Made by a program: the position numbers and the translations under genes
From: Labilibacter sediminis
GTDB taxonomy: Bacteria > Bacteroidota > Bacteroidia > Bacteroidales > Marinilabiliaceae
Direction of reading: 5' to 3'
DNA length: 64,000 nt
Assembly: GCF_005877885.1 (NCBI RefSeq)
Contig: NZ_VCHY01000008.1
Location: forward strand, 62,001 to 126,000
The notes under the pieces: model-generated
Databases searched by the model: none
What the model saw: the letters and a program-made list of their open reading frames with translations, nothing else
Told to the model about the DNA's origin: nothing
In this document: piece by piece, positions 1 to 8,266 of the stretch
How positions within the stretch are numbered: the first letter of the stretch is position 1
Layout: each line of letters starts with the position of its first letter

Positions 1-2190
1 AAGCGTTTGTTGAGAAGAAGCATTATTTAATACTATTAATCCCGGAGTAGCACCTGAAGCTTCAACAATTCCATCTTCAATTACTATATTTCCTTTTAAA
101 TCCACTTCATAACTCACAACATCAAATTGACCACGAGTGACAATTAGACTATCTGCTATTTCAACGGGATGATCTCCTGTGAAATTTGATGCAATTATAT
201 TTACACCTAATGTATTATCGTCCTTTTCAATCAATAACTTATTTAGTGAGAACACATCAGATACCGATTCTATTTGAATTGTACTATTCTGATCTCCATT
301 AAAATATGTTGTATTACTTCCTGGTGTATATGTAGCTCCACTCTCTATAATAAAATCGCCCCCAATATATACATCATTACTATTAGCGGTAAAAGTGGGT
401 GCGTTTGCATCATCAATGGTGAAATCGTTTATTACCACAAGAGGCTGTGCAGATATATCCTCAAAATCATTATCTCCATTAATACCAGTCATTGCATACT
501 CTGCAATTTCTATACTTCCTCCAGCTTGCTGGTTTTCAATTGTAAGGTTCCAAAAGGGAGCACGAGAGTTTATCTTATGTGCATAACTATGCTTGTTGGA
601 TAAAATAACCGTACCTCCGGTGACATTATAATTTCCTTCTCCCGAATTAATTATTAAGGTAAAATCTTCACCTCCTTCATTATCTCCATCATCCTCTATA
701 GTCAGGGTACCTCCCGACATCTGAAAAACATTGGTTTGAAATGGCAAATGGAATGATGCTGCAGTACCCCCGCTACGTTCCTGTAAAACCGACACATCTC
801 CTCCTGACTGAATATATGCTCCTATTTGTTCTCCCGGTGTTCCACTTGTGGAAACAGTAATGGCGTTAAATTCATGCGTACCTCCTTCAATATTTAGTAC
901 TCCTCGTTCTCGCAACTTCAGTCCCCTTTGACTACTTCCATTAGGAGAAGTACCGGACTTTTCGTAAAAAGTACTATTGCCGGACAATCTCAACTCACCA
1001 TACAGGTATATATCATCTCCTCTTAAAGTAGCAGAAGCATTATTATCAAGCCATAAACAAGCATCAGAATCAATATCAAAGGAATGATCATCAGCTAATT
1101 CTTCAATCACAATATTACTACTCAACTTTAATGTACCTGCTAATAATCGAAGTGCCTGATTTCCATCTCTATCCCCGGAATCTCCTGTTGAATTCTGGTC
1201 ATTTCTTCCGTATAGCTTAAAATTATCTGTAGAACTTGCACTTACCTCCAATATAAAAGTTGCATCTGAACCTTTATTACATGTTAGCTGATTAAATACC
1301 GTTGGACCATTACATTGCAATTCCTGATCGCTGCTTGCATTATTAAAAATAACTTCAACAGCCCCTCCTGTATCATCTGTATCGTAAACAGCAGCCAATC
1401 TATTGGTAAACTCGGCACTTCCTGCATTAATAAAATTACCTCCAATTTTAAACTGGTGATACTGAGCGTGTGTAGAGTATGTATCTCCGGCTCCAACTGT
1501 CATTTGTCCATCAGCTAAAACATTTACATTACCGGTTACATCCAAAGTAACTACACCAGTACTTGTATTGTTAATTTGAAGCGTACCTTCCTTAACAATT
1601 AAATTACCATTAAGTGTATGATCATTTGCCAAAGTAACAATGTTCGCTGAGGCCTCTATTTCAAGATTATAATAAGTGCGGGCATTAGTAACAGTAAAAC
1701 TATTTCCATAATAAACTACTGTTCCTTCTCCTGCTCCTTTACCTATAAAATCAGAATCATCTGTTATTGTTGGATAGTTATCTGCTGCCATCAATAATCG
1801 ACCTGTACCTTTTAATGACGAGAAAGTATGACCACTTGCCGTACGCAAATCCAAGCTACCATATATAGTAACAGAAGCGCAATTTAGACTCAGGTTACGA
1901 GCTGGTTCCGGGTCTCCATCATATGGGTCCACACCATCGGGCACTGTTACTGTTTTTCCGCTAAGAATTACAACATTATCAGTACCTGTAGGTCCACTGG
2001 CCCCCACACTTCCTACCGGAATAGCACCTGCCGGGTCCAAAGTCCATATGTCAGACTCATCCCAATCTCCACTCGCTAATGTATACCAGGTAGTTTGAGC
2101 AACACCATATGATGTTCCCAAAAACAGTACTAAAACTAAAAGCTTTAACTTCAACAAAACCATTTTAGGCACTAATTCTTTTGTATCCAT
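1..2190 (-). CDS. Secreted repeat-rich surface protein, partial (C-terminus beyond window)
   Basis: My translation of the minus strand stays open for 730 codons from an ATG at 2190 to the window edge, so the gene is truncated by the window. The protein opens with a short N-region and the hydrophobic stretch KLKLLVLVLFLGTSYGVAQ, a signal peptide. The mature chain starts TTWYTLASGDWDESDIWTL and then carries many short Gly/Asn/Thr-rich beta repeats with turns such as GNVNV, GGNFIN and GGDFIIES. This looks like a parallel beta-helix or adhesin-type exoprotein. In Bacteroidota such proteins usually end in a type IX secretion sorting domain, which cannot be seen here. In-frame alternatives are ATG at 2202 or 2163. 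No catalytic motif was recognised and the function is unknown. Confidence 0.8.
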   Translation of the reverse strand, partial: MDTKELVPKMVLLKLKLLVLVLFLGTSYGVAQTTWYTLASGDWDESDIWTLDPAGAIPVGSVGASGPTGTDNVVILSGKTVTVPDGVDPYDGDPEPARNLSLNCASVTIYGSLDLRTASGHTFSSLKGTGRLLMAADNYPTITDDSDFIGKGAGEGTVVYYGNSFTVTNARTYYNLEIEASANIVTLANDHTLNGNLIVKEGTLQINNTSTGVVTLDVTGNVNVLADGQMTVGAGDTYSTHAQYHQFKIGGNFINAGSAEFTNRLAAVYDTDDTGGAVEVIFNNASSDQELQCNGPTVFNQLTCNKGSDATFILEVSASSTDNFKLYGRNDQNSTGDSGDRDGNQALRLLAGTLKLSSNIVIEELADDHSFDIDSDACLWLDNNASATLRGDDIYLYGELRLSGNSTFYEKSGTSPNGSSQRGLKLRERGVLNIEGGTHEFNAITVSTSGTPGEQIGAYIQSGGDVSVLQERSGGTAASFHLPFQTNVFQMSGGTLTIEDDGDNEGGEDFTLIINSGEGNYNVTGGTVILSNKHSYAHKINSRAPFWNLTIENQQAGGSIEIAEYAMTGINGDNDFEDISAQPLVVINDFTIDDANAPTFTANSNDVYIGGDFIIESGATYTPGSNTTYFNGDQNSTIQIESVSDVFSLNKLLIEKDDNTLGVNIIASNFTGDHPVEIADSLIVTRGQFDVVSYEVDLKGNIVIEDGIVEASGATPGLIVLNNASSQQTL

Positions 2191-2261
2191 AATCAAAATC
2201 ATTCTAAAAACTCTACATCCCTCCATTTCAACCGCCTCTACATTTAAACTTTTTATACGGG

Positions 2262-2269
2262 CAAATTTA
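2262..2269 (-). promoter_or_regulatory. Candidate -7 box (TAAATTTG) for the surface-protein gene
   Basis: On the minus strand this reads TAAATTTG, a match to the Bacteroidota -7 consensus TAnnTTTG, about 70 bases before the ATG at 2190. No clear TTG was seen at the -33 position, so the call rests on one box. Confidence 0.35.
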
Positions 2270-2397
2270 TTTTAGTTACATTACGATTGACTATTCGTTA
2301 GAATTAATACATTAAACAAGCAAAACCTTCTATAAACTACTACCTATCATCATATATTCAAATCTTTTACCGAACTAACTCAACCTTCATTTACTAT

Positions 2398-2572
2398 TTA
2401 TCCCGCATTATGTATTAGAACTTCGTCATGAGCATTGAAAGCACGATAAAACAAGGCTTTACTGAAATGAGGCATAGCATCGTTCTGGTGAGTTGAAGTG
2501 AAGCAACAAAGTGTCTTGTTTTGAAGTGATTTCAATGTGTAATAGATTTTCTAATGCATAATGCGGGTTTAT
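2398..2572. repeat. Palindromic element family A, copy A1
   Basis: Imperfect palindrome of about 170 bp whose ends read AACCCGCATTATGCATTAG in inverted orientation. The reverse complement aligns along its length with the copies at 27837, 30655 and 45248. It is the most diverged copy around the central CTCACC...GATGCTATG motif. It fills most of the gap between the surface-protein gene and the amr locus. Confidence 0.8.
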
Positions 2573-2596
2573 ATTAAGCCCTGTGTAACTATAAAT

Positions 2597-2633
2597 AAAA
2601 AGTCACTCAACAATACCGCTGAATGACTTTTTA
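2597..2633 (-). terminator. Rho-independent terminator after the amr locus
   Basis: In the minus-strand transcript AAAAAGUCAUUCA pairs with UGAGUGACUUUUU, with one G-U pair, around a loop of about 10 bases. A U-rich tail follows. It lies downstream of the frameshifted gene that ends at 2677. Confidence 0.65.
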
Positions 2634-2676
2634 AAGAACACTGTTCCAAGAAATTTTGTTTAGCTCATCAGCTGGT

Positions 2677-3029
2677 TTAGTTAATCACCAACTCTAACTC
2701 AGCCCCTGCTAAATCGGTATCACTCCCATAATCTACTACGCCCAAAATACTATATTTTCCGGCAGGCAGATCTGACGGAAGAGACAGTTTTATCATACGC
2801 TTACCTTCGGGCAATATCGAAAATCCCTTTCTTTTAATTCGTCTGGATTCACCGGTTTTTAGGTTAACCACATCCAGGTATGGAGCGCAATCTAAAATTG
2901 TTTCTCCAACATTTTCTACTTCCATAGCTAATACCTTAACCGTATCATTGGGACTTGAAATATCCTCAAAACTTCAAATATTGGCTTCTTTTTACGTGTC
3001 AAACTCTCCGATAGAATAGTAATTGACAT
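2677..3029 (-). pseudogene. Frameshifted small gene downstream of amrS
   Basis: An ATG at 3029 opens MSITILSESLTRKKKPIFEV, which runs into a stop about 25 codons on. After a shift of one base near 2965, an open frame continues as SSPNDTVKVLAMEVENVGE and runs to the stop at 2677, ending YGSDTDLAGAELELVIN. The downstream frame has Ig/chaperone-like beta-strand character. The part from the ATG at 2925 alone would be 82 residues, too short for a whole domain, and the sequence upstream reads sensibly only in the other frame. It starts 22 bp after amrS. It could be a true pseudogene or a sequencing error. The family was not recognised. Confidence 0.5.
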
Positions 3030-3051
3030 CCTTTAAACGGATATTAAATTA

Positions 3052-4083
3052 CTACTCTCCACAGCTCATACCTAATTCCCAAACTCCTGGAACCAAGGCA
3101 TTACAGCTTTTGCAAACACCTGCTTCTTCTATGCCATTAACCACGCGATAACCACTCCTTTCAATTAATATAGATCCGCATTTTGAGCAATATGTATGAT
3201 TTGTTTCTGCCTGCATAACGTTACCAATATAAACGAACTTAATTCCATAGTTTTTAGCCACTCTATATGCCTCATTTAAAATATGAACTGAAGTTGGTTG
3301 AAGGTGACTTAATTTATGAGCCGGATGAAAGCGGGAGAAATGCAAAGGAACATCTTCAAATCCATTATTTACAAGATATTGGCACATTTTTTTTATCATC
3401 TGAATATCATCAGAGTATCCGGGAACCAAAAGGTTTGTAATTTCCAGCCAAATATTTTCTTCTTTTAAAATATTAAGTGTATCCAAAACCGGCTTAAGAT
3501 TCACCTGACTCATTCTTTGATAAACTTTATCGTCAAAACATTTTAAATCAATATTAGCAGCATCAATGTACTTGCATAATTCTCTAAGTGGTTTTTTATT
3601 GATATACCCTGCAGAAACAATAATATTCTTTAATCCTTTGTCTTTGGCCAAAATGGATATATCTCTGGCATATTCGTAATATACATTAGGATCCGTATAT
3701 GTATAAGAAATAGATTTACAGTTGTTTTTTACAGCTGCATTTACCAATTCATCGGGTGATACATACTCAAATCTGTCTAAATTAAAATCAGCCTGAGAAA
3801 TGTGATAATTTTGACAGTTTAAACAACGCAAATTACAACCTACGGTTGACGTTGAAAAGGTTAATGTTCCGGGTAAAAAATGATAAAGCGGTTTCTTTTC
3901 TACAGGATCTATTTGCAGCGCACAAGGGTATCCATATACCAATGACACCAACTTCTCTCCATTATTTTTCCTGACCCTGCATAAACCTATTTCTCCTTCT
4001 GACAAAACGCAGGCATGCGGACAAAGCATACACATTATTGCAGTACCCTTTTTTACCCAAAATTCAGCTTCCTTCGCTTCCAT
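3052..4083 (-). CDS. amrS: AmmeMemoRadiSam system radical SAM enzyme
   Basis: 343 residues. The radical SAM cluster motif CNLRCLNC (C83, C87, C90) follows a cysteine-rich N-terminal segment with CMLCPHAC at 18-25 and GLCRVR at 33-38. The family is the anaerobic activating-enzyme-like protein of the AmmeMemoRadiSam system. A C-terminal zinc-ribbon-like pair, CSKC near 300 and CKSC near 325, is visible. The gene lies 89 bp downstream of the Memo-AMMECR1 fusion on the same strand, so all three parts of the conserved system are adjacent. The reaction of this system is not established. Recognition rests on motifs, length and neighbour. Confidence 0.88.
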   Translation of the reverse strand: MEAKEAEFWVKKGTAIMCMLCPHACVLSEGEIGLCRVRKNNGEKLVSLVYGYPCALQIDPVEKKPLYHFLPGTLTFSTSTVGCNLRCLNCQNYHISQADFNLDRFEYVSPDELVNAAVKNNCKSISYTYTDPNVYYEYARDISILAKDKGLKNIIVSAGYINKKPLRELCKYIDAANIDLKCFDDKVYQRMSQVNLKPVLDTLNILKEENIWLEITNLLVPGYSDDIQMIKKMCQYLVNNGFEDVPLHFSRFHPAHKLSHLQPTSVHILNEAYRVAKNYGIKFVYIGNVMQAETNHTYCSKCGSILIERSGYRVVNGIEEAGVCKSCNALVPGVWELGMSCGE

Positions 4084-4172
4084 TTCATCAATAGTATTTA
4101 TGATCAGATATATTTACTACAACAGAGGTTTATTTAAGCTTGTCATCACACCTCCACATTTTTATAAGAGAT

Positions 4173-5570
4173 TTATTCAGAAAAAATAATGGCTTCAAAA
4201 ACATAAATTTCAGCATCTCGCCATCCATCCCAACCAATATGAGCTTTATCCCGAGCCAGATGTCCTAAGAACTCTAATAGATCCCAACCCGTTTTAACAG
4301 CAACCTGTGGTAAAAAAGTTCCTTTTGCCTCATCTTTTTTAAGATATACGCCATGTTTACCCAACTCTATTTCGTCAATACTTTTAATTTTACGCATTGG
4401 CGTTAATACAGATATTTCAATTCTTAAATCATCAAACTCTTCGCTCAACAAAGATGCGAACCTGCTATCTTGATAAGCTGCAGAAATTGCCATTTCCCTT
4501 ATTAACTCAGAAAATTCCATAGAGGAATTAAATTGACCTATACATCCCCTTAACTTCTCCTTCACATAAACAGATACAAAAGCACTATCAAAAGGCAGGT
4601 TTACGGATATTTTATCCTGAACCAGGTTTTCATTTTTAAACACCAGATGGTTTTCAATGGCCTGACGAGCCATTTTTAATAGTTTTTTTTGATCCTGATA
4701 ATTTAAATTGGATGATTTTAAAGGTATATCTTCTATTAAAATGGATTGATATCCTACAACTTTATCTTTTTGAACAATATCACCAGAAGTCATATATTTT
4801 ATAGGTGAGTATTTAAAGTTTTTCTTACCCTTAGTTAAATACAATAAGGTTAACACCGAACTCCATCCACAAATACTTGTAAATAAATTTGGTATCTTTT
4901 TTTCTTCATTTTCTTTAATCGCTTTAATAAAATCATCTACCTTGTTAGAACATATAGCCTTAACGGTATTTTCATCAACCATACGCGCATCTTCATCGGA
5001 TGGATAATGCGATAAGTCGGTGCTGAAAATGAATAAGTTTTTCGAATTAAAATATGGTCGTAATGATTCTGCTATTTTATTACATGCTTCATTATTTTTA
5101 ACACCAATTACAATGGGTACAATATGTCGAAGGTTTTTTAACTGAAATTGCAAAAAAGGTAACTGCACCTCTATAGTATGCTCCTCAGAATGGGCACTAT
5201 CGTTAAAAACCATGTTTTGAGAATGGTTTATTAAGTCATTTGCTATTTTTAAGTTGACGGGCACGACCCCCAAAGGAGTTTTATAATGTCCTTTATTATA
5301 AACCGATGCTCCATTAAAAGAAACATGATGACTGGAACCTATAATAAAAACATTATCGTACTCAGCATTTCTATTGATCATGGCATATGCTGAGGCCGCC
5401 ACCTTACCTGAATAAACATACCCGGCATGTGGCACTACAAGAGCAGAAATATGATTATTTACCAATTTAGGGCAATCAGCAAAACAATCTTTTAACTGAT
5501 CAATTAATTTTTTGGGGCTCGAACTATAAAAGGTTCCTGCCACAACGGGTTCCCTTTCGATGCTTAACAT
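4173..5570 (-). CDS. Memo (AmrB)-AMMECR1 (AmrA) fusion protein
   Basis: 465 residues with two modules. Residues about 5-280 are a Memo-like domain related to class III extradiol dioxygenases, with VVPHAGYVYSG at 45-55, the SSHH motif near 78-81 and STDLSHYP near 183. Residues about 285-465 are an AMMECR1 domain, with the signature LRGCIGQF near 338-345 and a late GWDLLEFLGHLARDKAH. In many genomes these are separate genes; here they are one polypeptide. No signal peptide is seen, so the protein is probably cytoplasmic. It is co-directional with the radical SAM gene. The function of the system is unknown, although it is conserved from bacteria to human homologues of both halves. Confidence 0.88.
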   Translation of the reverse strand: MLSIEREPVVAGTFYSSSPKKLIDQLKDCFADCPKLVNNHISALVVPHAGYVYSGKVAASAYAMINRNAEYDNVFIIGSSHHVSFNGASVYNKGHYKTPLGVVPVNLKIANDLINHSQNMVFNDSAHSEEHTIEVQLPFLQFQLKNLRHIVPIVIGVKNNEACNKIAESLRPYFNSKNLFIFSTDLSHYPSDEDARMVDENTVKAICSNKVDDFIKAIKENEEKKIPNLFTSICGWSSVLTLLYLTKGKKNFKYSPIKYMTSGDIVQKDKVVGYQSILIEDIPLKSSNLNYQDQKKLLKMARQAIENHLVFKNENLVQDKISVNLPFDSAFVSVYVKEKLRGCIGQFNSSMEFSELIREMAISAAYQDSRFASLLSEEFDDLRIEISVLTPMRKIKSIDEIELGKHGVYLKKDEAKGTFLPQVAVKTGWDLLEFLGHLARDKAHIGWDGWRDAEIYVFEAIIFSE

Positions 5571-5733
5571 GACTTTGTTTTTAAACTTAACACTAATATG
5601 TATCCTATAATAAATATACCACTTAATTTTTTTTTAGTCCACCCTTTTAACTTTAACATGTTCACAATAAATCACTTTACTCCCTGCGAGCCTACACACT
5701 TTTATTTTCACCGAAAAAAAAATCAAAATATAA

Positions 5734-5764
5734 TTTGGAGGTTAATAAAAATGCACTACTTTTG
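5734..5764 (+). promoter_or_regulatory. Bacteroidota promoter of the tRNA-Lys cluster
   Basis: TTTG at 5734-5737 and TACTTTTG at 5757-5764 are separated by exactly 19 bases. This matches the Bacteroidota primary-sigma consensus TTTG-N19-TAnnTTTG. The first tRNA begins 38 bases downstream. Confidence 0.75.
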
Positions 5765-5801
5765 CATCCGCGTTAACGAAATAACACTAGCGCAATAAGG
5801 C

Positions 5802-5874
5802 GATTCAGTAGCTCAGCTGGTAGAGCACATCCCTTTTAAGGATGGGGTCCTGGGTTCGAACCCCAGCTGAATCA
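5802..5874 (+). tRNA. tRNA-Lys (TTT), copy 1
   Basis: 73-nt cloverleaf. The acceptor stem is GATTCAG/CTGAATC with discriminator A. The D arm GCTCAGCTGGTAGAGC and T arm CTGGGTTCGAACCCCAG are intact. The anticodon stem CATCC/GGATG encloses the loop CTTTTAA, giving anticodon TTT. CCA is not encoded. Confidence 0.95.
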
Positions 5875-5943
5875 CACTTAGAAACTGACACAAAAGCGTG
5901 CAGTTTAAATTAAAATAAAATGCAATATATTGCATGAATAGGC

Positions 5944-6016
5944 GATTCAGTAGCTCAGCTGGTAGAGCACATCCCTTTTAAGGATGGGGTCCTGGGTTCG
6001 AACCCCAGCTGAATCA
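5944..6016 (+). tRNA. tRNA-Lys (TTT), copy 2
   Basis: Identical to copy 1 in every base and placed 142 bp downstream of it. The 69-bp spacer that follows is the same as the one after copy 1. Confidence 0.95.
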
Positions 6017-6085
6017 CACTTAGAAACTGACACAAAAGCGTGCAGTTTAAATTAAAATAAAATGCAATATATTGCATGAATAGGC

Positions 6086-6158
6086 GATTCAGTAGCTCAG
6101 CTGGTAGAGCACATCCCTTTTAAGGATGGGGTCCTGGGTTCGAACCCCAGCTGAATCA
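6086..6158 (+). tRNA. tRNA-Lys (TTT), copy 3
   Basis: Third identical copy, again 142 bp from the previous one. It is followed directly by a terminator instead of the repeated spacer. Confidence 0.95.
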
Positions 6159-6200
6159 CAAAAAAAGAGACTTCAATTATTATGAGGTCTCTTTTTTTTT
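6159..6200. terminator. Bidirectional terminator between tRNA-Lys cluster and SDR gene
   Basis: GAGACTTC...GAGGTCTC forms an 8-bp stem (one G-U) around a 9-base loop, flanked by A6 on one side and T9 on the other. It can end the tRNA transcript (+) and the oppositely oriented SDR gene (-). Confidence 0.85.
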
Positions 6201-6204
6201 GCGC

Positions 6205-7251
6205 TTAACTTTGATGACTCACTAAATACTCAAAAAACTCCATTATCGTATCCTTGAGCGGTCGATAGCGAATACCTAATTGATTTACACTTTTTGAGTT
6301 ATCTGCTGCAAAAGAATAACCTATATTGTTTTTAATCATCTTGCGTTTAAAGCCTACCAATGGGGCCAATAACCATACCATAAACTTTGGTACTGTCTTT
6401 TGAGGGAACGGGTATTGTCCTTTATATTTAACATTTAAAATATCTACGATCCCCATAAAACCACTTGTTTCTGCAGATACAATATGACGCCCTTCTGCAT
6501 CAGGATTAAAGCCTGCCTGAAAATGAGCCTCTGCCACATCTCTTACATCCACCATTCCTAAACGAAAATCAGGCGCTCCGCCTTTCATAGATCCATCAAA
6601 TATTTGCCTGAACATATGATAACTTTCGGAAGTAGCGTTGGGATTAATGCCGGCCCCCAGAACAAAGGACGGGTTGATCACAACCAAACGCCAGCGCTTT
6701 TGCTCATCATGAATTTTCCAGGCCTCTTTTTCAGCAACTGTTTTCGAATATGAGTATGGCTGATGTTTTAAAGAAGAAGAGGTGTTCCAATCCTCCTCGG
6801 TGAGCACTCCATTTTTAGCTTGCTGAATATCTTTATTATCTCCATAGATAGCAGCCACACTACTGGTTAATATCACCTTTTTAACACTACTTGTTTTATT
6901 TACAGATGTCAACACATTTTGCGTCCCCTTTAAAGCGGGATCTACCAAATCTTTTTGTGCATCTTTTACATTTAAAACAAATGGTGAAGCAGTATGAAAA
7001 ACCAACTCACATCCCTGCATAGCCTCATCATACGAACCATTTTGCAACAAGTCTGCTTTAAAATACCTGATATTACCAGGATAATTATCAACCAAAGTAT
7101 CCAGGTACCTGGTCTTCTCTTTATCCTCAGGATTTCTGATGGGGGCATGCACAGTCAGTCCCTCTGACAATAACTTTTTCATCAATACTCCTGCAACATA
7201 ACCTGTTGCTCCTGTGACTAAAACAGGCTTTGTTTTATCTATTTGAATCAT
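6205..7251 (-). CDS. NAD(P)-dependent epimerase/dehydratase-family reductase (extended SDR)
   Basis: 348 residues. The N-terminal Rossmann motif is TGATGYVAG at 13-21, and the catalytic pair is YSYSK (Y166, K170), with the upstream TSSVAAIYG at 129-137 supplying the Ser region. The overall pattern resembles the dihydroflavonol-4-reductase/cinnamoyl-CoA-reductase group of extended SDRs, which reduce carbonyl substrates with NAD(P)H. The true substrate cannot be read from sequence. It is a single gene with its own promoter at 7292-7322 and a shared terminator at 6159-6200. No signal peptide is seen, so it is cytoplasmic. Confidence 0.85.
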   Translation of the reverse strand: MIQIDKTKPVLVTGATGYVAGVLMKKLLSEGLTVHAPIRNPEDKEKTRYLDTLVDNYPGNIRYFKADLLQNGSYDEAMQGCELVFHTASPFVLNVKDAQKDLVDPALKGTQNVLTSVNKTSSVKKVILTSSVAAIYGDNKDIQQAKNGVLTEEDWNTSSSLKHQPYSYSKTVAEKEAWKIHDEQKRWRLVVINPSFVLGAGINPNATSESYHMFRQIFDGSMKGGAPDFRLGMVDVRDVAEAHFQAGFNPDAEGRHIVSAETSGFMGIVDILNVKYKGQYPFPQKTVPKFMVWLLAPLVGFKRKMIKNNIGYSFAADNSKSVNQLGIRYRPLKDTIMEFFEYLVSHQS

Positions 7252-7291
7252 ATTTATAACAGTTTGGGATTCTCTACTAAGTATATAATTC

Positions 7292-7322
7292 CAAATTTAG
7301 ATTTTATTTAACGGTATTCAAA
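7292..7322 (-). promoter_or_regulatory. Bacteroidota promoter for the SDR gene
   Basis: In minus orientation TTTG (7322-7319), a 19-base spacer and TAAATTTG (7299-7292) match the TTTG-N19-TAnnTTTG consensus exactly. The ATG at 7251 lies about 40 bases downstream of the -7 box. Confidence 0.75.
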
Positions 7323-7332
7323 TAAGTACTTA

Positions 7333-7563
7333 TACCAATACTACATTAAAATAAGCCTTATTTTTTCGTTCTTTTTTACTTATACTTCGTTGAAAAATAT
7401 CGCCGTAGCTATGGCTATGTCTCAATTTTTATTTTATGATTATTGCTGCTTTCAGCATTATTCAAGAAAGCTTGATACTGCACTCATTTATCGCAATAAT
7501 TCGCCTTGTCTAAGCTAAAAATATTCAAAATAATTTAAGGCTCACTTCAAAATAGAATTGGTA
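7333..7563. repeat. Palindromic element P1 (231 bp)
   Basis: The ends are inverted repeats: TACCAATACTACATT...AAGCCTTA on the left and, reverse-complemented, TACCAATTCTATTTT...AGCCTTA on the right. Inside lies the dyad GTAGC-TATG-GCTAT at 7404-7418. There is no coding potential. It is MITE-like, placed between the SDR promoter and the decayed glycosyltransferase. Confidence 0.65.
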
Positions 7564-7586
7564 TTACCTATCAATTTACATTGAGC

Positions 7587-7645
7587 CAAATTTGCGATTT
7601 GACACAAATATATTGTTTAAAACAAACCGTTAAATCGCAGATTTG
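7587..7645. repeat. Hairpin-forming inverted repeat
   Basis: CAAATTTGCGATTT (7587-7600) and AAATCGCAGATTTG (7632-7645) are complementary in 13 of 14 positions around a 31-base loop. It lies between element P1 and the glycosyltransferase remnant. Purpose unknown. Confidence 0.5.
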
Positions 7646-7720
7646 CTGGAGTTGATAGAATGCACAAAAGCTCAGAAAACCACTGTGCCACTTATGTTTT
7701 TTATACATTGTTGTAGCCAG

Positions 7721-8266
7721 TTATTCAATTATTGTCTTATATAATTCATCTTCGTAATCTTCTTTTGTCATTTCATTTCCAATTTTCTCACTTTTCTCTT
7801 TAAAAGCTCTATTATTAAGTAGTTCTAAAACTTTGGGTTCCATATCTTTATAGATTATTCTACTTATTTAAACACTTTTTGGTCCAATTCCCATATCAGA
7901 AATAATTTTATCCCAAACAAACTGATCCATAAAATGTGGAATTATCATTGTTGCACACCCAAATCTTAATGCTAAATGTATGGTTCCAGAACCTCCGTGT
8001 AGAATTACAGCATACATTTTCGGAAAGACCCAATCATAAGAGGTTTGTGAAACAAAAAAGATTAGTTCTGAATTAAATTTGTCTGGTTTAACCAATCCAC
8101 CAGAGGCTATATTTATAATGGTTGTATTTTATTTCGTTCAAGAATTTTGAGGATAATATTGGTTTTTTGTTCGGGTTCGGGATTAGGAATTGAGCCAAAG
8201 GTGACAAACAATATTTTTTCATGTTTTTCGATGAATTTTTTGAGTTCTTCATCGGGTTTCCAACCT
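7721..8266 (-). pseudogene. Glycosyltransferase (GT1-like) remnant, C-terminal half only
   Basis: Three frame segments align colinearly with the intact glycosyltransferase at 26538-27788. From about 8266 the reading is GWKPDEELKKFIEKHEKIL and then VTFGSIPNPEPEQ. A one-base shift near 8112 leads into IINIASGGLVKPDKF, then YAVILHGGSGTIHLALRFG and MIIPHFMDQFVWDK. A TAA after GPKSV at 7868 interrupts the frame, after which homologous sequence continues as MEPKVLELLNNRAFKEKS to the stop at 7721. So there is at least one frameshift, one nonsense codon and loss of the whole N-terminal half. The upstream break is the junction with the DUF4386 gene. Confidence 0.85.

Larger units (their letters stand above)
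5799..6158 (+). repeat. Perfect 142-bp tandem repeat carrying tRNA-Lys (2.5 units)
   Basis: The tRNA and its 69-bp spacer (starting CACTTAGAAACTGACAC and containing the dyad TGCAATATATTGCA) recur without a visible difference. Starts at 5802, 5944 and 6086 give a constant period of 142. The lack of divergence in the spacers implies recent duplication or ongoing homogenisation. Confidence 0.92.

Noticed and set aside
274-1518. Short open frames on both strands at the left edge (274-603 +, 1315-1518 +, 1284-1496 -).
   Set aside because: The long minus frame from 2190 to the window edge is open without a stop and has a signal peptide and repeat structure, so these are shadows.
5598-5798. A 66-codon plus-strand open frame upstream of the tRNA-Lys cluster.
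   Set aside because: It overlaps the clear tRNA promoter, has biased AT-rich composition and no domain character.
7580-7720. A third attC-like site after the glycosyltransferase relic (TAACTGGCTACAACAATG...).
   Set aside because: The R''-like start and a GTGGCAC word are present, but I found no matching GTTRRRY end or paired L' arm. Only the separate 14-bp hairpin at 7587-7645 is supported.
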